Positions 1 to 8,056 are shown, counted from the stretch's first letter. The stretch is 64,000 nucleotides of DNA from Streptomyces venezuelae (GCF_008642275.1 NZ_CP029189.1:2340001-2404000); one strand, 5' to 3'. Notes: generated by a model not told the origin, from the sequence alone. Made by a program: numbers and translations.

Positions 1-182
1 CCGGCGTGCGTCACGGTGCCGCCGACGATCTGCTCGACGCAGTCGGGCTGGATTCCGGTACGGGCCAGCAGTTCGCGGTAGGTCTCTCCGAGCAGGTAGG
101 CGGGGTGGAGGTTGGCGAGGGCGCCCCCGCGCTTACCGATGGGGGTGCGTACGGCTTCGACAATGACGGGTTCCGCGGCCAT
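1..182 (-). CDS. Thiolase / acetyl-CoA acetyltransferase, N-terminal part (cut by window edge)
   Basis: The first 60 residues read MAAEPVIVEAVRTPIGKRGG and continue into LLGETYRELL, the typical start of degradative thiolases (3-ketoacyl-CoA thiolase). These release acetyl-CoA from a 3-ketoacyl-CoA using two catalytic cysteines; the cysteine regions lie outside the window. The ATG is preceded by GGAGAGG. The gene is divergent from a CYP125-type P450. In mycobacteria fadA5, a thiolase for steroid side chains, lies next to cyp125, so a steroid side-chain role is inferred from context, not shown by this fragment. Confidence 0.85.
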   Translation of the reverse strand, partial: MAAEPVIVEAVRTPIGKRGGALANLHPAYLLGETYRELLARTGIQPDCVEQIVGGTVTHA

Positions 183-239
183 GAGCTCGTCCTCTCCTGC
201 ACTGCGTCAGCATGGCGGGCCGTCCCGGCGCCCCGCCCC

Positions 240-261
240 GAACTAGTACGCGTTCTAGTTC
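240..261. promoter_or_regulatory. KstR-like operator 1 (near-perfect palindrome)
   Basis: The core 241-260 reads AACTAGTACGCGTTCTAGTT, symmetric apart from one base pair. It matches 7 of the 8 fixed positions of the mycobacterial KstR consensus TNNAACNNGTTNNA, including the flanking CTAG extensions. It lies 58 bases upstream of the thiolase start, in the intergenic region shared with the P450 gene. Binding by a KstR-type TetR repressor is inferred. Confidence 0.6.
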
Positions 262-363
262 TCCCCGCAGTCTTATGACTTGAGGCCCCGGCGCGCAAGG
301 GTCTTGCGCGCTGCCTGCACGGATTCCACACGCAACAGTTGGCGCCAGGACCCTTGTCACTTC

Positions 364-378
364 TAGAACTCGTTACTA
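364..378. promoter_or_regulatory. KstR-like operator 2
   Basis: TAGAACTCGTTACTA matches 7 of the 8 fixed positions of TNNAACNNGTTNNA. It lies 47 bases upstream of the P450 start codon, where it could cover the P450 promoter. With the first site it suggests that both divergent genes share one steroid-responsive repressor. Confidence 0.5.
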
Positions 379-424
379 CCTTCAAGCCAACTTCTGATGG
401 TCCGTCAGACTTTGGAGTTGCCCG

Positions 425-1690
425 ATGTCCTGCCCCGCACTGCCCGAAGGCTTCGACGCCACCGACCCAGACCTGCTCCAAAGCCGCGTCCCCTTCCCGG
501 AGTTCGCGCAGCTGCGGCAGACCGCTCCCGTGTGGTGGTGCCCGCAGCGGCGGGGCGTCACCGGCTTCGACGACGAGGGCTACTGGGCCGTGACCCGGCA
601 CGCGGACGTCAAGTACGTCTCCACGCACCCGGAACTGTTCTCGTCGACCACCAACACCGCGATCATCCGCTTCAACGAGCACATCCAGCGTGATGCGATA
701 GATGCCCAGCGTCTGATCATGTTGAACATGGATCCGCCGGAACACACGCGCGTACGCCAGATCGTGCAGCGGGGCTTCACCCCGCGGGCCATCCGCGGCC
801 TGGAAGGGGCGCTGCGGGACCGCGCCCGGAAGATCGTCGAGGAGGCCGCGGCCACGGCCGCCGACGGCAGCTTCGACTTCGTCACGCGCGTGGCGTGCGA
901 GCTCCCGCTGCAGGCCATCGCCGAACTGATCGGCGTACCGCAGAAGGACCGCGCGAAGATCTTCGACTGGTCGAACAAGATGATCGCCTACGACGACCCC
1001 GAGTACGCGATCACCGAGGAGGTCGGCTCCAACGCGGCGATGGAACTCATCGGTTACGCGATGAACCTCTCCGCCCAGCGCAAGGAATGCCCGGCCAAGG
1101 ACATCGTCACCCAGCTGGTGGCCGCCGAGGGCCAGGGCAACCTCGGCTCGGACGAGTTCGGCTTCTTCGTCCTGCTGCTGGCGGTCGCGGGCAACGAGAC
1201 CACGCGCAACGCCATCAGCCACGGCATGCACGCGTTCCTCACCCACCCCGAGCAGTGGGAGCTCTACAAGGCGACCCGGCCGTCGACGGCCGCCGAGGAG
1301 ATCGTCCGCTGGGCCACGCCGGTGGTGTCCTTCCAGCGCACCGCCACCCAGGACACCGAAGTGGGCGGGCAGAAGATCAAGGCGGGTGACCGGGTGGGGA
1401 TGTTCTACTCCTCCGCCAACCACGACCCCGAGGTCTTCACGAACCCGGACGTCTTCGACATCACCCGCGACCCCAACCCCCACCTGGGCTTCGGCGGCGG
1501 CGGCCCGCACTTCTGCCTCGGCAAGTCCCTCGCCGTGATGGAGATCGACCTGATCTTCAACGCCCTGGCCGACACCCTCCCGAACCTCCACCTCACCTCC
1601 GAACCCCCGCGCCGCCTCCGCGCGGCCTGGCTCAACGGCATCAAGGAACTCCGCGTCAACACCACCCCCACCAGCCCCGCCGGCGTTTGA
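425..1690 (+). CDS. Cytochrome P450, CYP125 family (steroid C26 hydroxylase-like)
   Basis: A soluble 421-residue P450. The oxygen-binding I-helix AGNETTR is near residue 255, the ExxR pair is E292-R295, and the heme loop FGGGGPHFCLG carries the ligand Cys364. The end of the heme domain (LIFNALAD then AAWLNGIK) and the early LNMDPPEHTRVR segment closely resemble mycobacterial CYP125, which oxidises the terminal side-chain methyl of cholesterol or cholestenone. The ATG has GGAG seven bases upstream. The last codons and the stop come from an intergenic repeat (see 1665-1769), so the final TPTSPAGV is probably not ancestral. The substrate is inferred; no full steroid ring-degradation cluster is visible here. 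Confidence 0.9.
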   Translation: MSCPALPEGFDATDPDLLQSRVPFPEFAQLRQTAPVWWCPQRRGVTGFDDEGYWAVTRHADVKYVSTHPELFSSTTNTAIIRFNEHIQRDAIDAQRLIMLNMDPPEHTRVRQIVQRGFTPRAIRGLEGALRDRARKIVEEAAATAADGSFDFVTRVACELPLQAIAELIGVPQKDRAKIFDWSNKMIAYDDPEYAITEEVGSNAAMELIGYAMNLSAQRKECPAKDIVTQLVAAEGQGNLGSDEFGFFVLLLAVAGNETTRNAISHGMHAFLTHPEQWELYKATRPSTAAEEIVRWATPVVSFQRTATQDTEVGGQKIKAGDRVGMFYSSANHDPEVFTNPDVFDITRDPNPHLGFGGGGPHFCLGKSLAVMEIDLIFNALADTLPNLHLTSEPPRRLRAAWLNGIKELRVNTTPTSPAGV

Positions 1691-1769
1691 GGCGCGGGGC
1701 CCGGTGCGGAGCGCCGATCTCCAGCTCCGCCGTTCCCCCACCAGCCTCGCCGGCGTTTGAGGCGCGGGG
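1665..1769. repeat. Two copies of a GCCGGCGTTTGAGGCGCGGGG-type intergenic repeat
   Basis: Copies at 1665-1699 and 1735-1769 share about 34 of 35 bases (a CCCCCACCAGCC start, then the GGCGTTTGAGGCG core). Copy 1 overlaps the 3' end of the P450 gene and supplies its TGA stop. Copy 2 is followed by a small GGGGGC/GCCCCC hairpin at 1774-1788. Elements of this type are, as I recall, scattered between genes in many Streptomyces genomes. Confidence 0.75.
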
Positions 1770-1860
1770 GTTCGGGGGCAGCGCCCCCGCAACGGCGCCG
1801 CACCCGTTCGAGTGGCGGCCCGGCCCGAACGGAGTGATCCTGGCAAGCAGCGGCGATCCA

Positions 1861-1905
1861 GCCGAAGGGGCGCCGGGGCATCCACTGCCCCGGCGCCCCT
1901 TCGGC
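1861..1905. terminator. Strong bidirectional terminator between convergent genes
   Basis: A perfect 20-bp inverted repeat (arms 1861-1880 and 1886-1905) encloses a 5-base TCCAC loop. It sits between the P450 gene and the convergent thioesterase gene. There is no T-tract, as is usual for Streptomyces hairpin terminators. Confidence 0.75.
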
Positions 1906-1906
1906 C

Positions 1907-1973
1907 CGGCCCGGTCCAACTCGGCCCGGTCCAGCCCGGCCCGGTCCAGCTCGGCCCGGTCCAGCTCGGCCCG
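1907..1973. repeat. 15-bp tandem repeat, four copies plus a partial
   Basis: Units of CGGCCCGGTCCAGCT (third-position variants AACT and AGCC) start at 1907, 1922, 1937 and 1952, with a partial unit at 1967. The array directly follows the 20-bp hairpin. A second copy of the hairpin arm (GCCCCTTCGGC) lies just after it, so alternative pairings are possible. Confidence 0.7.
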
Positions 1974-2009
1974 ACGCCCCTTCGGCCCCGCCGAAACCGG
2001 CGCCCCGCC

Positions 2010-2525
2010 TCACCCCATCCGCAGCACCACGCACGTCGTCGTGCCATGGGCGTACAGCTTCCCGTCGTGCGTCCCGACGACCCGCGCCTCCGCGGTCGCC
2101 GTGCTCCGCCCCACGTGCAGCGCCGTGCCCTCGCACCTCAGCGTGGGCGTGTCCGCCACGACCGGCCGGATCATGTGCACCCCGAGCTGCACCGTGGTGT
2201 AGCTGACGCCCGCCGGGAGCAGCGTCATCACGGCAGATCCGAGCGCCGAGTCGAGCAGGGTGGCCAGGAAGCCGCCGTGCACCGTCCCCATCGGGTTGAG
2301 CAGATGGTCGCCCGGGTCCCCCTCGAAGACGGCGGACCCCTGCGCCGCGTCGGCGAGCCGGAAGCCCAGGGTGCTCATCATCGACGCACCGGGCAGTTCG
2401 CCCTTCATGCTCGCCTGCAGGATCTCCAGCCCGCTCATGCCGAGGATCTCCGGGGTCATCTGCGGCCGCGGCTGCCAGGTGTGCGTACGACTGCGGAGCT
2501 GGGCGCTGGTCTCATACGTGGTCAT
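2010..2525 (-). CDS. PaaI-type hotdog-fold thioesterase
   Basis: A 171-residue single hotdog domain. The hallmark NPMGTVHGGFLATLLD (residues 77-92) carries the HGG loop and the acidic residue of the PaaI/4HBT superfamily, which hydrolyses acyl-CoA thioesters in the cytoplasm. The N-terminal 45 residues are a non-catalytic extension seen in actinobacterial homologues. It faces the P450 gene tail to tail and is divergent from the GlxA-type regulator. The substrate cannot be told from sequence; a link to the CoA-dependent steroid genes next door is possible but unproven. Confidence 0.85.
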   Translation of the reverse strand: MTTYETSAQLRSRTHTWQPRPQMTPEILGMSGLEILQASMKGELPGASMMSTLGFRLADAAQGSAVFEGDPGDHLLNPMGTVHGGFLATLLDSALGSAVMTLLPAGVSYTTVQLGVHMIRPVVADTPTLRCEGTALHVGRSTATAEARVVGTHDGKLYAHGTTTCVVLRMG

Positions 2526-2632
2526 GACAGCGACCCTAGGCGCGTCCGCGGGCCGCCGGGAGTGTCGGATCCGGCAGCTTCCGTATGGATTCCGACAGCT
2601 CGCTCCGGCCTGTCCGGCGGTACGGTGGAGCG

Positions 2633-3574
2633 GTGAAAGTCGCTGTTCTCGCCCTCGACGGGGTCTTCGACTCGGGCATCTCCGCCGTCCTCGACGTGCT
2701 GCACACGGCGCACGCGCTGCGCCGCCAGGTGGCGGGAGCCGCGCCGCCCGCCTTCGACATCCGCACCGTGGGCGTGCGGCGCCGGATCCGCACCGGCCTC
2801 GGCCACCGCATCGACACCGAACCGGCCGCCGTGGCCGAGGACGCGGACCTGCTGGTGGTGCCCGCGTTGATGGAGCGCCGCCCGGACCTCCTCGTGAAGG
2901 CCGTCGCGTCGGCCGCGTACCGGCCGGCCCGCCGGATCCTGACCGGGGCCCGCGAGCGCGGCACCCCGTTGGCGACGTCCTGCACCGGAACGTTCCTGCT
3001 GGCCGAGGCCGGGGTGCTGGACGAGCAGCGGGCCACGACCAGCTGGTGGCTGGCCCCCGTCTTCCGGGACCGCTACCGCCGGGTCACGCTCGACGAGACC
3101 CGGATGGTCGTCAGCTCCGGCGGGGTCACCACGGCGGGCGCCGCGTTCAGCCATCTCGACCTGGCCCTGTCGATCGTCGGGACGCGCAGCCCCGCCCTCG
3201 CCGATCTGGTCCGGCACTACCTCGTCGTCGACGACCGCGCCTCACAGGCGGCGTACGCCATCCCCAGCGCCCTGGCCCGCCACGACCCGCTCGTCGCCGC
3301 CTTCGAGCAGTGGGCGCGGACCCGGCTCGCGGACCCCGCGCCGATCACGGAGGCGGCCCGGGAGCTCGGCGTCAGCGAGCGCACCCTCCAGCGCGCGGTC
3401 GCCCGTACGCTCGGCCGCACACCCGTCGGCTTGGTGCAGGACCTGCGGGTGGAGCAGGCCGAACACCTGCTGCGCACCACGGACCTGCCGCTGGCAGCGG
3501 TCGCCCGGCGGGTCGGGTACGAGAGCCCGGGACCGCTGCGCACGCTGCTGCGCAAGCGCCGGGACGGGAGCTGA
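2633..3574 (+). CDS. GlxA-family AraC transcriptional regulator (DJ-1/PfpI domain + HTH)
   Basis: About 313 residues. Residues 1-185 form a DJ-1/PfpI-like sensor domain with the nucleophile-elbow motif TSCTGTFLLAEAG (Cys107). Residues 205-310 form an AraC-type double helix-turn-helix (GVSERTLQRAVARTLG then LAAVARRVGYES). The GTG start was chosen because family members begin at KVAVLALDGVFDSG. The GGTGGAG just before it is unusually close, and an in-frame ATG 48 bases upstream cannot be excluded. It is divergent from the thioesterase with 107 bases between. Confidence 0.8.
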   Translation: MKVAVLALDGVFDSGISAVLDVLHTAHALRRQVAGAAPPAFDIRTVGVRRRIRTGLGHRIDTEPAAVAEDADLLVVPALMERRPDLLVKAVASAAYRPARRILTGARERGTPLATSCTGTFLLAEAGVLDEQRATTSWWLAPVFRDRYRRVTLDETRMVVSSGGVTTAGAAFSHLDLALSIVGTRSPALADLVRHYLVVDDRASQAAYAIPSALARHDPLVAAFEQWARTRLADPAPITEAARELGVSERTLQRAVARTLGRTPVGLVQDLRVEQAEHLLRTTDLPLAAVARRVGYESPGPLRTLLRKRRDGS

Positions 3575-3643
3575 TACCGACGGAGCCGCACGGACGCCTT
3601 CCGGCCGAGCGCGCGACGGGGACCGAGGCCCCGGGGTCGCTCT

Positions 3644-5689
3644 TCAGGAACGCGCCCCCGCCACGGGCTCGGCGGTGCTCGTGCCGGGCGCGGCGGGCGC
3701 CGCCCGTTCCGCCTCGTCCCTGCGCGCCTGCGCCGGGAGGCTGGCCTGCAGCCCCCGCGGCCCGGACAGCACGTACACGAGCCCGAAGCCGGCGGACACG
3801 ACCACGGCCCCGCCCACGGCGTCCAGCACCCAGTGGTTGGCGGTGGCCACGATCGCGCACACCGTGATCAGGGGGTGCAGCGCGCCGAGCAGCTTCTGCC
3901 AGCCCTTCGGTGCCAGCACGACGATCACGATCCCGCACCACAGGGACCAGCCGAAGTGCAGCGAGGGCATCGCCGCGTACTGGTTGGAGATCGCGGTCAT
4001 GGCCCCGTACGAGGGGTTGGCCAGGTCCTGCGGCCCGTGCACGGTGTCGATGAAACCGAGGCCGGGCATCAGGCGCGGCGGCGCGAGCGGGTAGAGCCAG
4101 AAACCTATGAGGGCCAGCACCGTGGCCAGCCCCAGCGAGGCCCGCGCCCACCGGTAGTCCCCGGGGCGCCGCCAGTACAGGACCGCCAGGATCGTCAGCG
4201 GGACGACGAAGTGGAAGGAGGTGTAGTAGAAGTTGAAGAACGCCTCCAGCCAGGGCGTGTTCACCACGGCGTGGTTCACGGCGTGTTCGATGTCGATGCC
4301 CAGCGCGCGCTCGATCCCGTGGATCTGGCTGCCGTTGCCCTCGGCGAGGCCGCGGCTGGTGGGCGCGGCGGCCCGGATGTGCGAGTAGAGCGAGTAACCC
4401 ACCCGTATCAGCAGGAGTTCCAGCAGCAGGTTCGGCCGTGACAGCACGCGCCGCCAGAACGGCATCAGCGGCACCCTCGCCCAGCGGGCGCTCGCGGGCC
4501 GCCCGTAGGCGGTGGGTACCGGCTCGCGCCAGTACGCCGACGAGCGCGGCAGGAACGGTACGGCGCAGGCGGCGGCCACGGCGGTGAGCAGCGGCACGTT
4601 GTCGCGTACGGGGGCCAGTGCGGCCAGGTTCGGCAGCAGCATCGCGCTCGGCAGGGTCATGGCGAGGACCACGGCCACCGGCCACACGGGCCGGTCGGCG
4701 GCCCGCCTGCCCACCTTGCCGGCGACGGCCAGGAGCACCCACAGCAGCTGGTGGCGCCAGCCGGCCGGGGACACGGCGACGGCCATGCAGCCGGTGACGG
4801 CGACGGCGAGCAGCAGCTGCCCGTCCTGGGCGTAACGGACGGCGCGGCGCAGGCCGATCCAGACGATGGCGGCCGCGAGGGCGGCGTAGAGCAGGATCTC
4901 GGCGGGGCCGGTCAGGCCGAGGCGCAGCAGCGCGCCGTGCACGGACTGGTTGGCGAGGCCGTCGGGGGCCCCGCCGAGACCGGTACCGGCCAGGTGCTCG
5001 ACCCAGTACGTCCACGAATCGCGCGGCATCGCCACCCAGGACAGCGCGGTGGCTCCGGCGAAGGTCACGGCGGCGGTGCGCGCGGTGGGGCGGCGTCCGG
5101 TCAGCCACAGCAGCGGGGCGAACAGCAGGAGCGCGGGCTGGAGCGCGGCGGCGAGGCCGACGAGGAAGCCGGCGGGCCGGTCGCCGGGCACCCGGAACAC
5201 GGCGAGCAGCACCAGCAGCACGGGCAGGACGGCGGTCTGGCCCGGTGAGGCGGCTTCACGGACGGGCAGCGAGACCATCATCAGGGCCGTGAGCACGGGT
5301 GCGGCGAGCAGCGCGGTGCGCCGTGGCACCGGGTCGGGCAGGCCGCGGGCGGCGACGAGCCCGATGGCGGCCACGCACAGCAGCGTCACGCAGGTCCAGG
5401 CGACCTCCAGCGACGGGGCGGCGAGGCCGACCAGCGGCTTGAGGACCAGCCCGGCGAACGGGGTGTCGGAGAACTGGCCGGTGTCGTACAGCGATCCGGG
5501 CAGGCGGCCGGGGAGGTGGAAGCCGCTCAGCCACTCGGCCGGCGGCACCCGCAGCACGGTGGCGGCCTGTCTGACGGCGAGCGCACCGGCCAGCGCCCAC
5601 AGGAGAAGGCGAGCCGCCCCGAGTCTGCCGTGATCGCCTATGACTCCGGCATGTCCGTTCGCACCGCTGTGCTCTGCCGCGTTAGCCAC
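3644..5689 (-). CDS. Bifunctional GT87 mannosyltransferase-like / PAP2 phosphatase-like membrane protein
   Basis: A polytopic membrane protein of 681 residues. The first 400 residues resemble GT87 polyprenol-phosphate-mannose-dependent transferases (many helices, RLPGSLYDTGQFSDTPFAG near the start). Residues 415-650 carry a PAP2/AUR1-like catalytic domain with AMPSLHFGW near 573-581 and NHWVLDAVGG near 616-625, which provide the two catalytic histidines and the aspartate. A role in transferring a lipid-linked sugar or alcohol phosphate in the cell envelope is inferred. The GTG start has GGGAGG ten bases upstream. The gene is convergent with the GlxA regulator. Confidence 0.8.
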   Translation of the reverse strand: MANAAEHSGANGHAGVIGDHGRLGAARLLLWALAGALAVRQAATVLRVPPAEWLSGFHLPGRLPGSLYDTGQFSDTPFAGLVLKPLVGLAAPSLEVAWTCVTLLCVAAIGLVAARGLPDPVPRRTALLAAPVLTALMMVSLPVREAASPGQTAVLPVLLVLLAVFRVPGDRPAGFLVGLAAALQPALLLFAPLLWLTGRRPTARTAAVTFAGATALSWVAMPRDSWTYWVEHLAGTGLGGAPDGLANQSVHGALLRLGLTGPAEILLYAALAAAIVWIGLRRAVRYAQDGQLLLAVAVTGCMAVAVSPAGWRHQLLWVLLAVAGKVGRRAADRPVWPVAVVLAMTLPSAMLLPNLAALAPVRDNVPLLTAVAAACAVPFLPRSSAYWREPVPTAYGRPASARWARVPLMPFWRRVLSRPNLLLELLLIRVGYSLYSHIRAAAPTSRGLAEGNGSQIHGIERALGIDIEHAVNHAVVNTPWLEAFFNFYYTSFHFVVPLTILAVLYWRRPGDYRWARASLGLATVLALIGFWLYPLAPPRLMPGLGFIDTVHGPQDLANPSYGAMTAISNQYAAMPSLHFGWSLWCGIVIVVLAPKGWQKLLGALHPLITVCAIVATANHWVLDAVGGAVVVSAGFGLVYVLSGPRGLQASLPAQARRDEAERAAPAAPGTSTAEPVAGARS

Positions 5690-6043
5690 GCCTCGCCGGC
5701 CTCCCGCCCTGTTGACCGCAACCCTGACTTCGCCTGGCTGCCGCGCTCCATTACCCGCACGACGATATCCCCCACGGGATGCGTTGGACGGACCTCACCG
5801 GTATCGAGCAGGCCGCCGGGCCCGCCGACCTGCGAAGGCGCTCTTCGACGCCCCGGGCTGACGCATGCCCGGCGCAGCGTCCGCCGGCCGGGACGGCCCC
5901 TTTGCCGTCCGGCCGGGGCTCCGGGCGGGGTCCCTCAGGCCCTCTCCAGTACCTCTCCAGCCCCTCGCCGGGTCCTCCAGGTGCGGGCAGCGGACTTCGT
6001 GGTGAAGCTGAGGTGTACAGGCATTCCGTGGAGAGGACGGCTC
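5690..6043. other. Intergenic region, no convincing gene
   Basis: This lies between the divergent GT87/PAP2 gene and the antitoxin-like gene. A reading frame starting at 5779 overlaps the real downstream gene and has no family signature. An imperfect hairpin (CCGGCCGGGACGG / CCGTCCGGCCGG) lies near 5889-5920. The region presumably holds both promoters. Confidence 0.5.
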
Positions 6044-6247
6044 ATGTCCATGCTCGACAAGCTCAAGGACCTCATCAAGGGACACCCTGACCAGGCCCGC
6101 CAAGGCGTCGAGAAGGCCGGAGACGCCTTCGACGCGAAGACCGGGAACAAGTACCAGAGCCAGGTCGACACGGCGCAGCAGAAGCTCAACGAACAGATCG
6201 GCAAGGAGCCGCCCAGGCCCGGGGAGGGCCGGCCGCCGCAGACCTGA
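6044..6247 (+). CDS. Rv0909/MT0933-like antitoxin family protein
   Basis: A 67-residue hydrophilic helical protein (start MSMLDKLKDLIKGHPDQARQ, then KAGDAFDAKTGNKY). This fits the small antitoxin family named after M. tuberculosis MT0933/Rv0909. No toxin gene adjoins it, so toxin neutralisation cannot be inferred here; such orphans are common in Streptomyces. GGAGAGG lies seven bases before the ATG. A strong terminator follows. Confidence 0.75.
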   Translation: MSMLDKLKDLIKGHPDQARQGVEKAGDAFDAKTGNKYQSQVDTAQQKLNEQIGKEPPRPGEGRPPQT

Positions 6248-6295
6248 GACGGCCGGGCGACCGCAGGGCCGCATGGACGGCATGGACCGCAGGAA

Positions 6296-6345
6296 CCGCA
6301 AGGCCGCAGGGACCGCACCGAGGCGCGGTCCCTGCGGCCTTGCGG
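6296..6345. terminator. Terminator of the antitoxin-like gene
   Basis: A perfect 21-bp stem (6296-6316 with 6325-6345) and an 8-base loop, 48 bases after the stop codon. Confidence 0.85.
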
Positions 6346-6424
6346 AGGGGCGGATGTAGGAAACTGCACGCATGTCGTCGAGGCCGGGCGTGCGACCCGG
6401 CCCGTGTTCCATGAGAGGTTTCCT

Positions 6425-6757
6425 GTGCCTAGCGTCGTAAAGATCAACGTACTGACGGTTCCCGCCGAGCAGCGGGAGATCCTGGAGCAGCGCTTCGCCT
6501 CCCGGGCCGGGGCGGTGGAGAGCTCGGACGGGTTCGAGTGGTTCGAGCTGCTGCGCCCGGTGGAGGGCACGGACCAGTACCTGGTCTACACGCGCTGGCG
6601 TTCGGAGCAGGACTTCCAGGCGTGGATGGAGGGTCCGATGAAGGCGGCTCACCAGGGTGGCGGCGAGGGCGGCGGCGAGCGGCCGAAGCCCGCGGCTTCC
6701 GCCTCGACGGTGTGGTCGTTCGAGGTCGTGCAGCAGGCGGGTCCGAAGCAGGCCTGA
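6425..6757 (+). CDS. Antibiotic-biosynthesis-monooxygenase (ABM) domain protein
   Basis: A 110-residue ferredoxin-fold ABM protein: VVKINVLTVP, the turn EQRFASRAG, GFEWFELLRPVEG and YLVYTRWRSEQDFQAW. Relatives are cofactor-free oxygenases or heme-degrading enzymes of the IsdG type; which applies here is unknown. GTG was chosen because GAGAGG lies seven bases upstream; an in-frame ATG seven codons earlier lacks a binding site. The C-terminal half is rich in glycine, lysine and alanine. Confidence 0.75.
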   Translation: MPSVVKINVLTVPAEQREILEQRFASRAGAVESSDGFEWFELLRPVEGTDQYLVYTRWRSEQDFQAWMEGPMKAAHQGGGEGGGERPKPAASASTVWSFEVVQQAGPKQA

Positions 6758-6760
6758 CGG

Positions 6761-6799
6761 GACGCGGGCCGGTGACCCGTGCCACGGGCCCGGCCCGTC
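6761..6799. terminator. Bidirectional terminator
   Basis: GACG-C-GGGCCGG (6761-6772) pairs with CCGGCCCGTC (6790-6799) with one bulged C. It lies between the converging ABM and ATC-hydrolase-like genes. Confidence 0.55.
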
Positions 6800-6817
6800 A
6801 GCCGCTGCCGTCCTCGG

Positions 6818-7567
6818 TCAGCCGTTGCCGTCCTCGCCGTCCTCGCCGTCCTCGCCGTCGGCGAACCGCGTCTCAAGAGCGTCGCCGTAGCCGTGGAGGG
6901 GGTCGTCGGTTTCGAGGACGGCGAAGCGGCACTTGCTGTCACCGAGCGACAGCAACGACGTGCGTTCGGCGCGCAGTCCGCTGACGGCGGGGTCGATCGC
7001 CTTCATGAAGTTCACGTCGAACGCGCACATCACGGTCGTGACGGGTGTCGCGTCGTGGCGAGCGAAGAAGTCGTGCCAGAAGCAGCGCCTGACGTTCATC
7101 TCGAAGAGCCCCGGCTCCGGTCGCTGGAAGTCGAACTCGAAGCGAGCGGGGTAGAGCTTCACCATCACGCGGCACGTCTTCTCGATCTTGTCGAGCGCGT
7201 GGTCCCGCTCGTTGAGGGTCGAGAAGGTCAGGTCGTACGGGCGCCTCAGCACCGGGCTCATCGCGTGCTGGAGATAGCGGATCGTGCGTCTGTCGTCCCC
7301 GTCGAACAGGGGGAGCAGCGTCTCGAAGGCGGCCAGCACCACCGCGCCGATGGCCAGTGCACCCTTGGAGGATGCGTCGGTGGCCATGTCCGCGTCCGCG
7401 GCCTCGACCTCCTCCGCCCGCGCGCGGATAGCGCCGATCAGCTCTTTCTCGCGTTCGGGTGCCACATGGTGGAGGTGCTTGCGGACCTCGCCCAGGAACT
7501 TGCGGGGCATGACGCGGCCCATCAACCAGTGGGCCTCCGCTCCGATCGCCTTGTCGATGACGTTCAC
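6818..7567 (-). CDS. L-2-amino-thiazoline-4-carboxylate hydrolase family protein
   Basis: A 249-residue cytoplasmic protein resembling the ATC-hydrolase-like family: an N-terminal helical part, then VRRCFWHDFFARHDATPVTTVMCAFDVNFM and LGDSKCRFAVL. Characterised relatives hydrolyse L-2-amino-thiazoline-4-carboxylate towards cysteine in pseudomonads, but many actinobacterial members are unassigned. It starts at GTG with AGGTGA upstream, 69 bases after the SnoaL-like gene, probably in one operon. The C-terminus is a low-complexity tail (GEDGEDGEDGNG) made by a 9-bp tandem repeat. Confidence 0.7.
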   Translation of the reverse strand: MNVIDKAIGAEAHWLMGRVMPRKFLGEVRKHLHHVAPEREKELIGAIRARAEEVEAADADMATDASSKGALAIGAVVLAAFETLLPLFDGDDRRTIRYLQHAMSPVLRRPYDLTFSTLNERDHALDKIEKTCRVMVKLYPARFEFDFQRPEPGLFEMNVRRCFWHDFFARHDATPVTTVMCAFDVNFMKAIDPAVSGLRAERTSLLSLGDSKCRFAVLETDDPLHGYGDALETRFADGEDGEDGEDGNG

Positions 7568-7636
7568 GAGGTCACCTGCCTGGGGACCGCCTCCCGGCGA
7601 ACCTGTACGGTCACGGCACTGGCTCCAGCCCTAGCC

Positions 7637-8056
7637 CTAGCCCTGGCCTTGGCCTTGGCCCTGGCTCCAGAAGACGTCCTCCTCGTCGATGTCCGCGGTG
7701 CACTGGTCGATATCGGTGATCTTGTCGCCGATGATCGTGAAGAAGAGCCCCTGGCGGATCTCGATGCCCCGGTCACCGCGGTCGGCGCGTGCCGTGTGGA
7801 AGCTCATCACGTGCCCGCGGCCGTCCGCGAGCACCGATTCCAGATCCACCCGGAAGGTGCCCTTCGTCTCCTCTCCGAGGCGGCGGAAGAGGTCGAGGAC
7901 GTTCTCCCGCCCCTTGTGGTGCCCGGACAGCGGGTTGGCGCCCGGCACGTGGTGGATGACATCGGCCGTCAGCAACGTGCTCATCGTCTCCATGTCGCCT
8001 TTGCCGAAGGCCTCGTAACCGCGGCGGACCAGGGCACAGTCGGGATGCTCTGACAT
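7637..8056 (-). CDS. SnoaL/NTF2-like family protein
   Basis: A 139-residue cone-shaped NTF2-like fold: ALVRRGYEAFGKGDMETMSTLLTADVIHHVPG, then GRENVLDLFRRL and a C-terminal sheet ending ITDIDQCTADIDEEDVFW. Members are small enzymes or ligand-binding proteins; the ligand is unknown. The ATG with GGAGGG nine bases upstream is preferred over longer in-frame starts. The C-terminus ends in four Gln-Gly pairs from a 6-bp repeat (CCAAGG/CCAGGG). First gene of a likely two-gene operon; divergent from the GNAT gene. Confidence 0.75.
   Translation of the reverse strand: MSEHPDCALVRRGYEAFGKGDMETMSTLLTADVIHHVPGANPLSGHHKGRENVLDLFRRLGEETKGTFRVDLESVLADGRGHVMSFHTARADRGDRGIEIRQGLFFTIIGDKITDIDQCTADIDEEDVFWSQGQGQGQG

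Noticed and set aside
11..2047. Minus-strand 678-codon reading frame opposite the P450
   Set aside because: It is the high-GC shadow of the P450 gene, runs through tandem repeats and a perfect hairpin, and shows no family motif.
5779..6090. 103-codon plus-strand frame
   Set aside because: It overlaps the start of the well-supported antitoxin-like gene in another frame, has no ribosome site and resembles nothing known.
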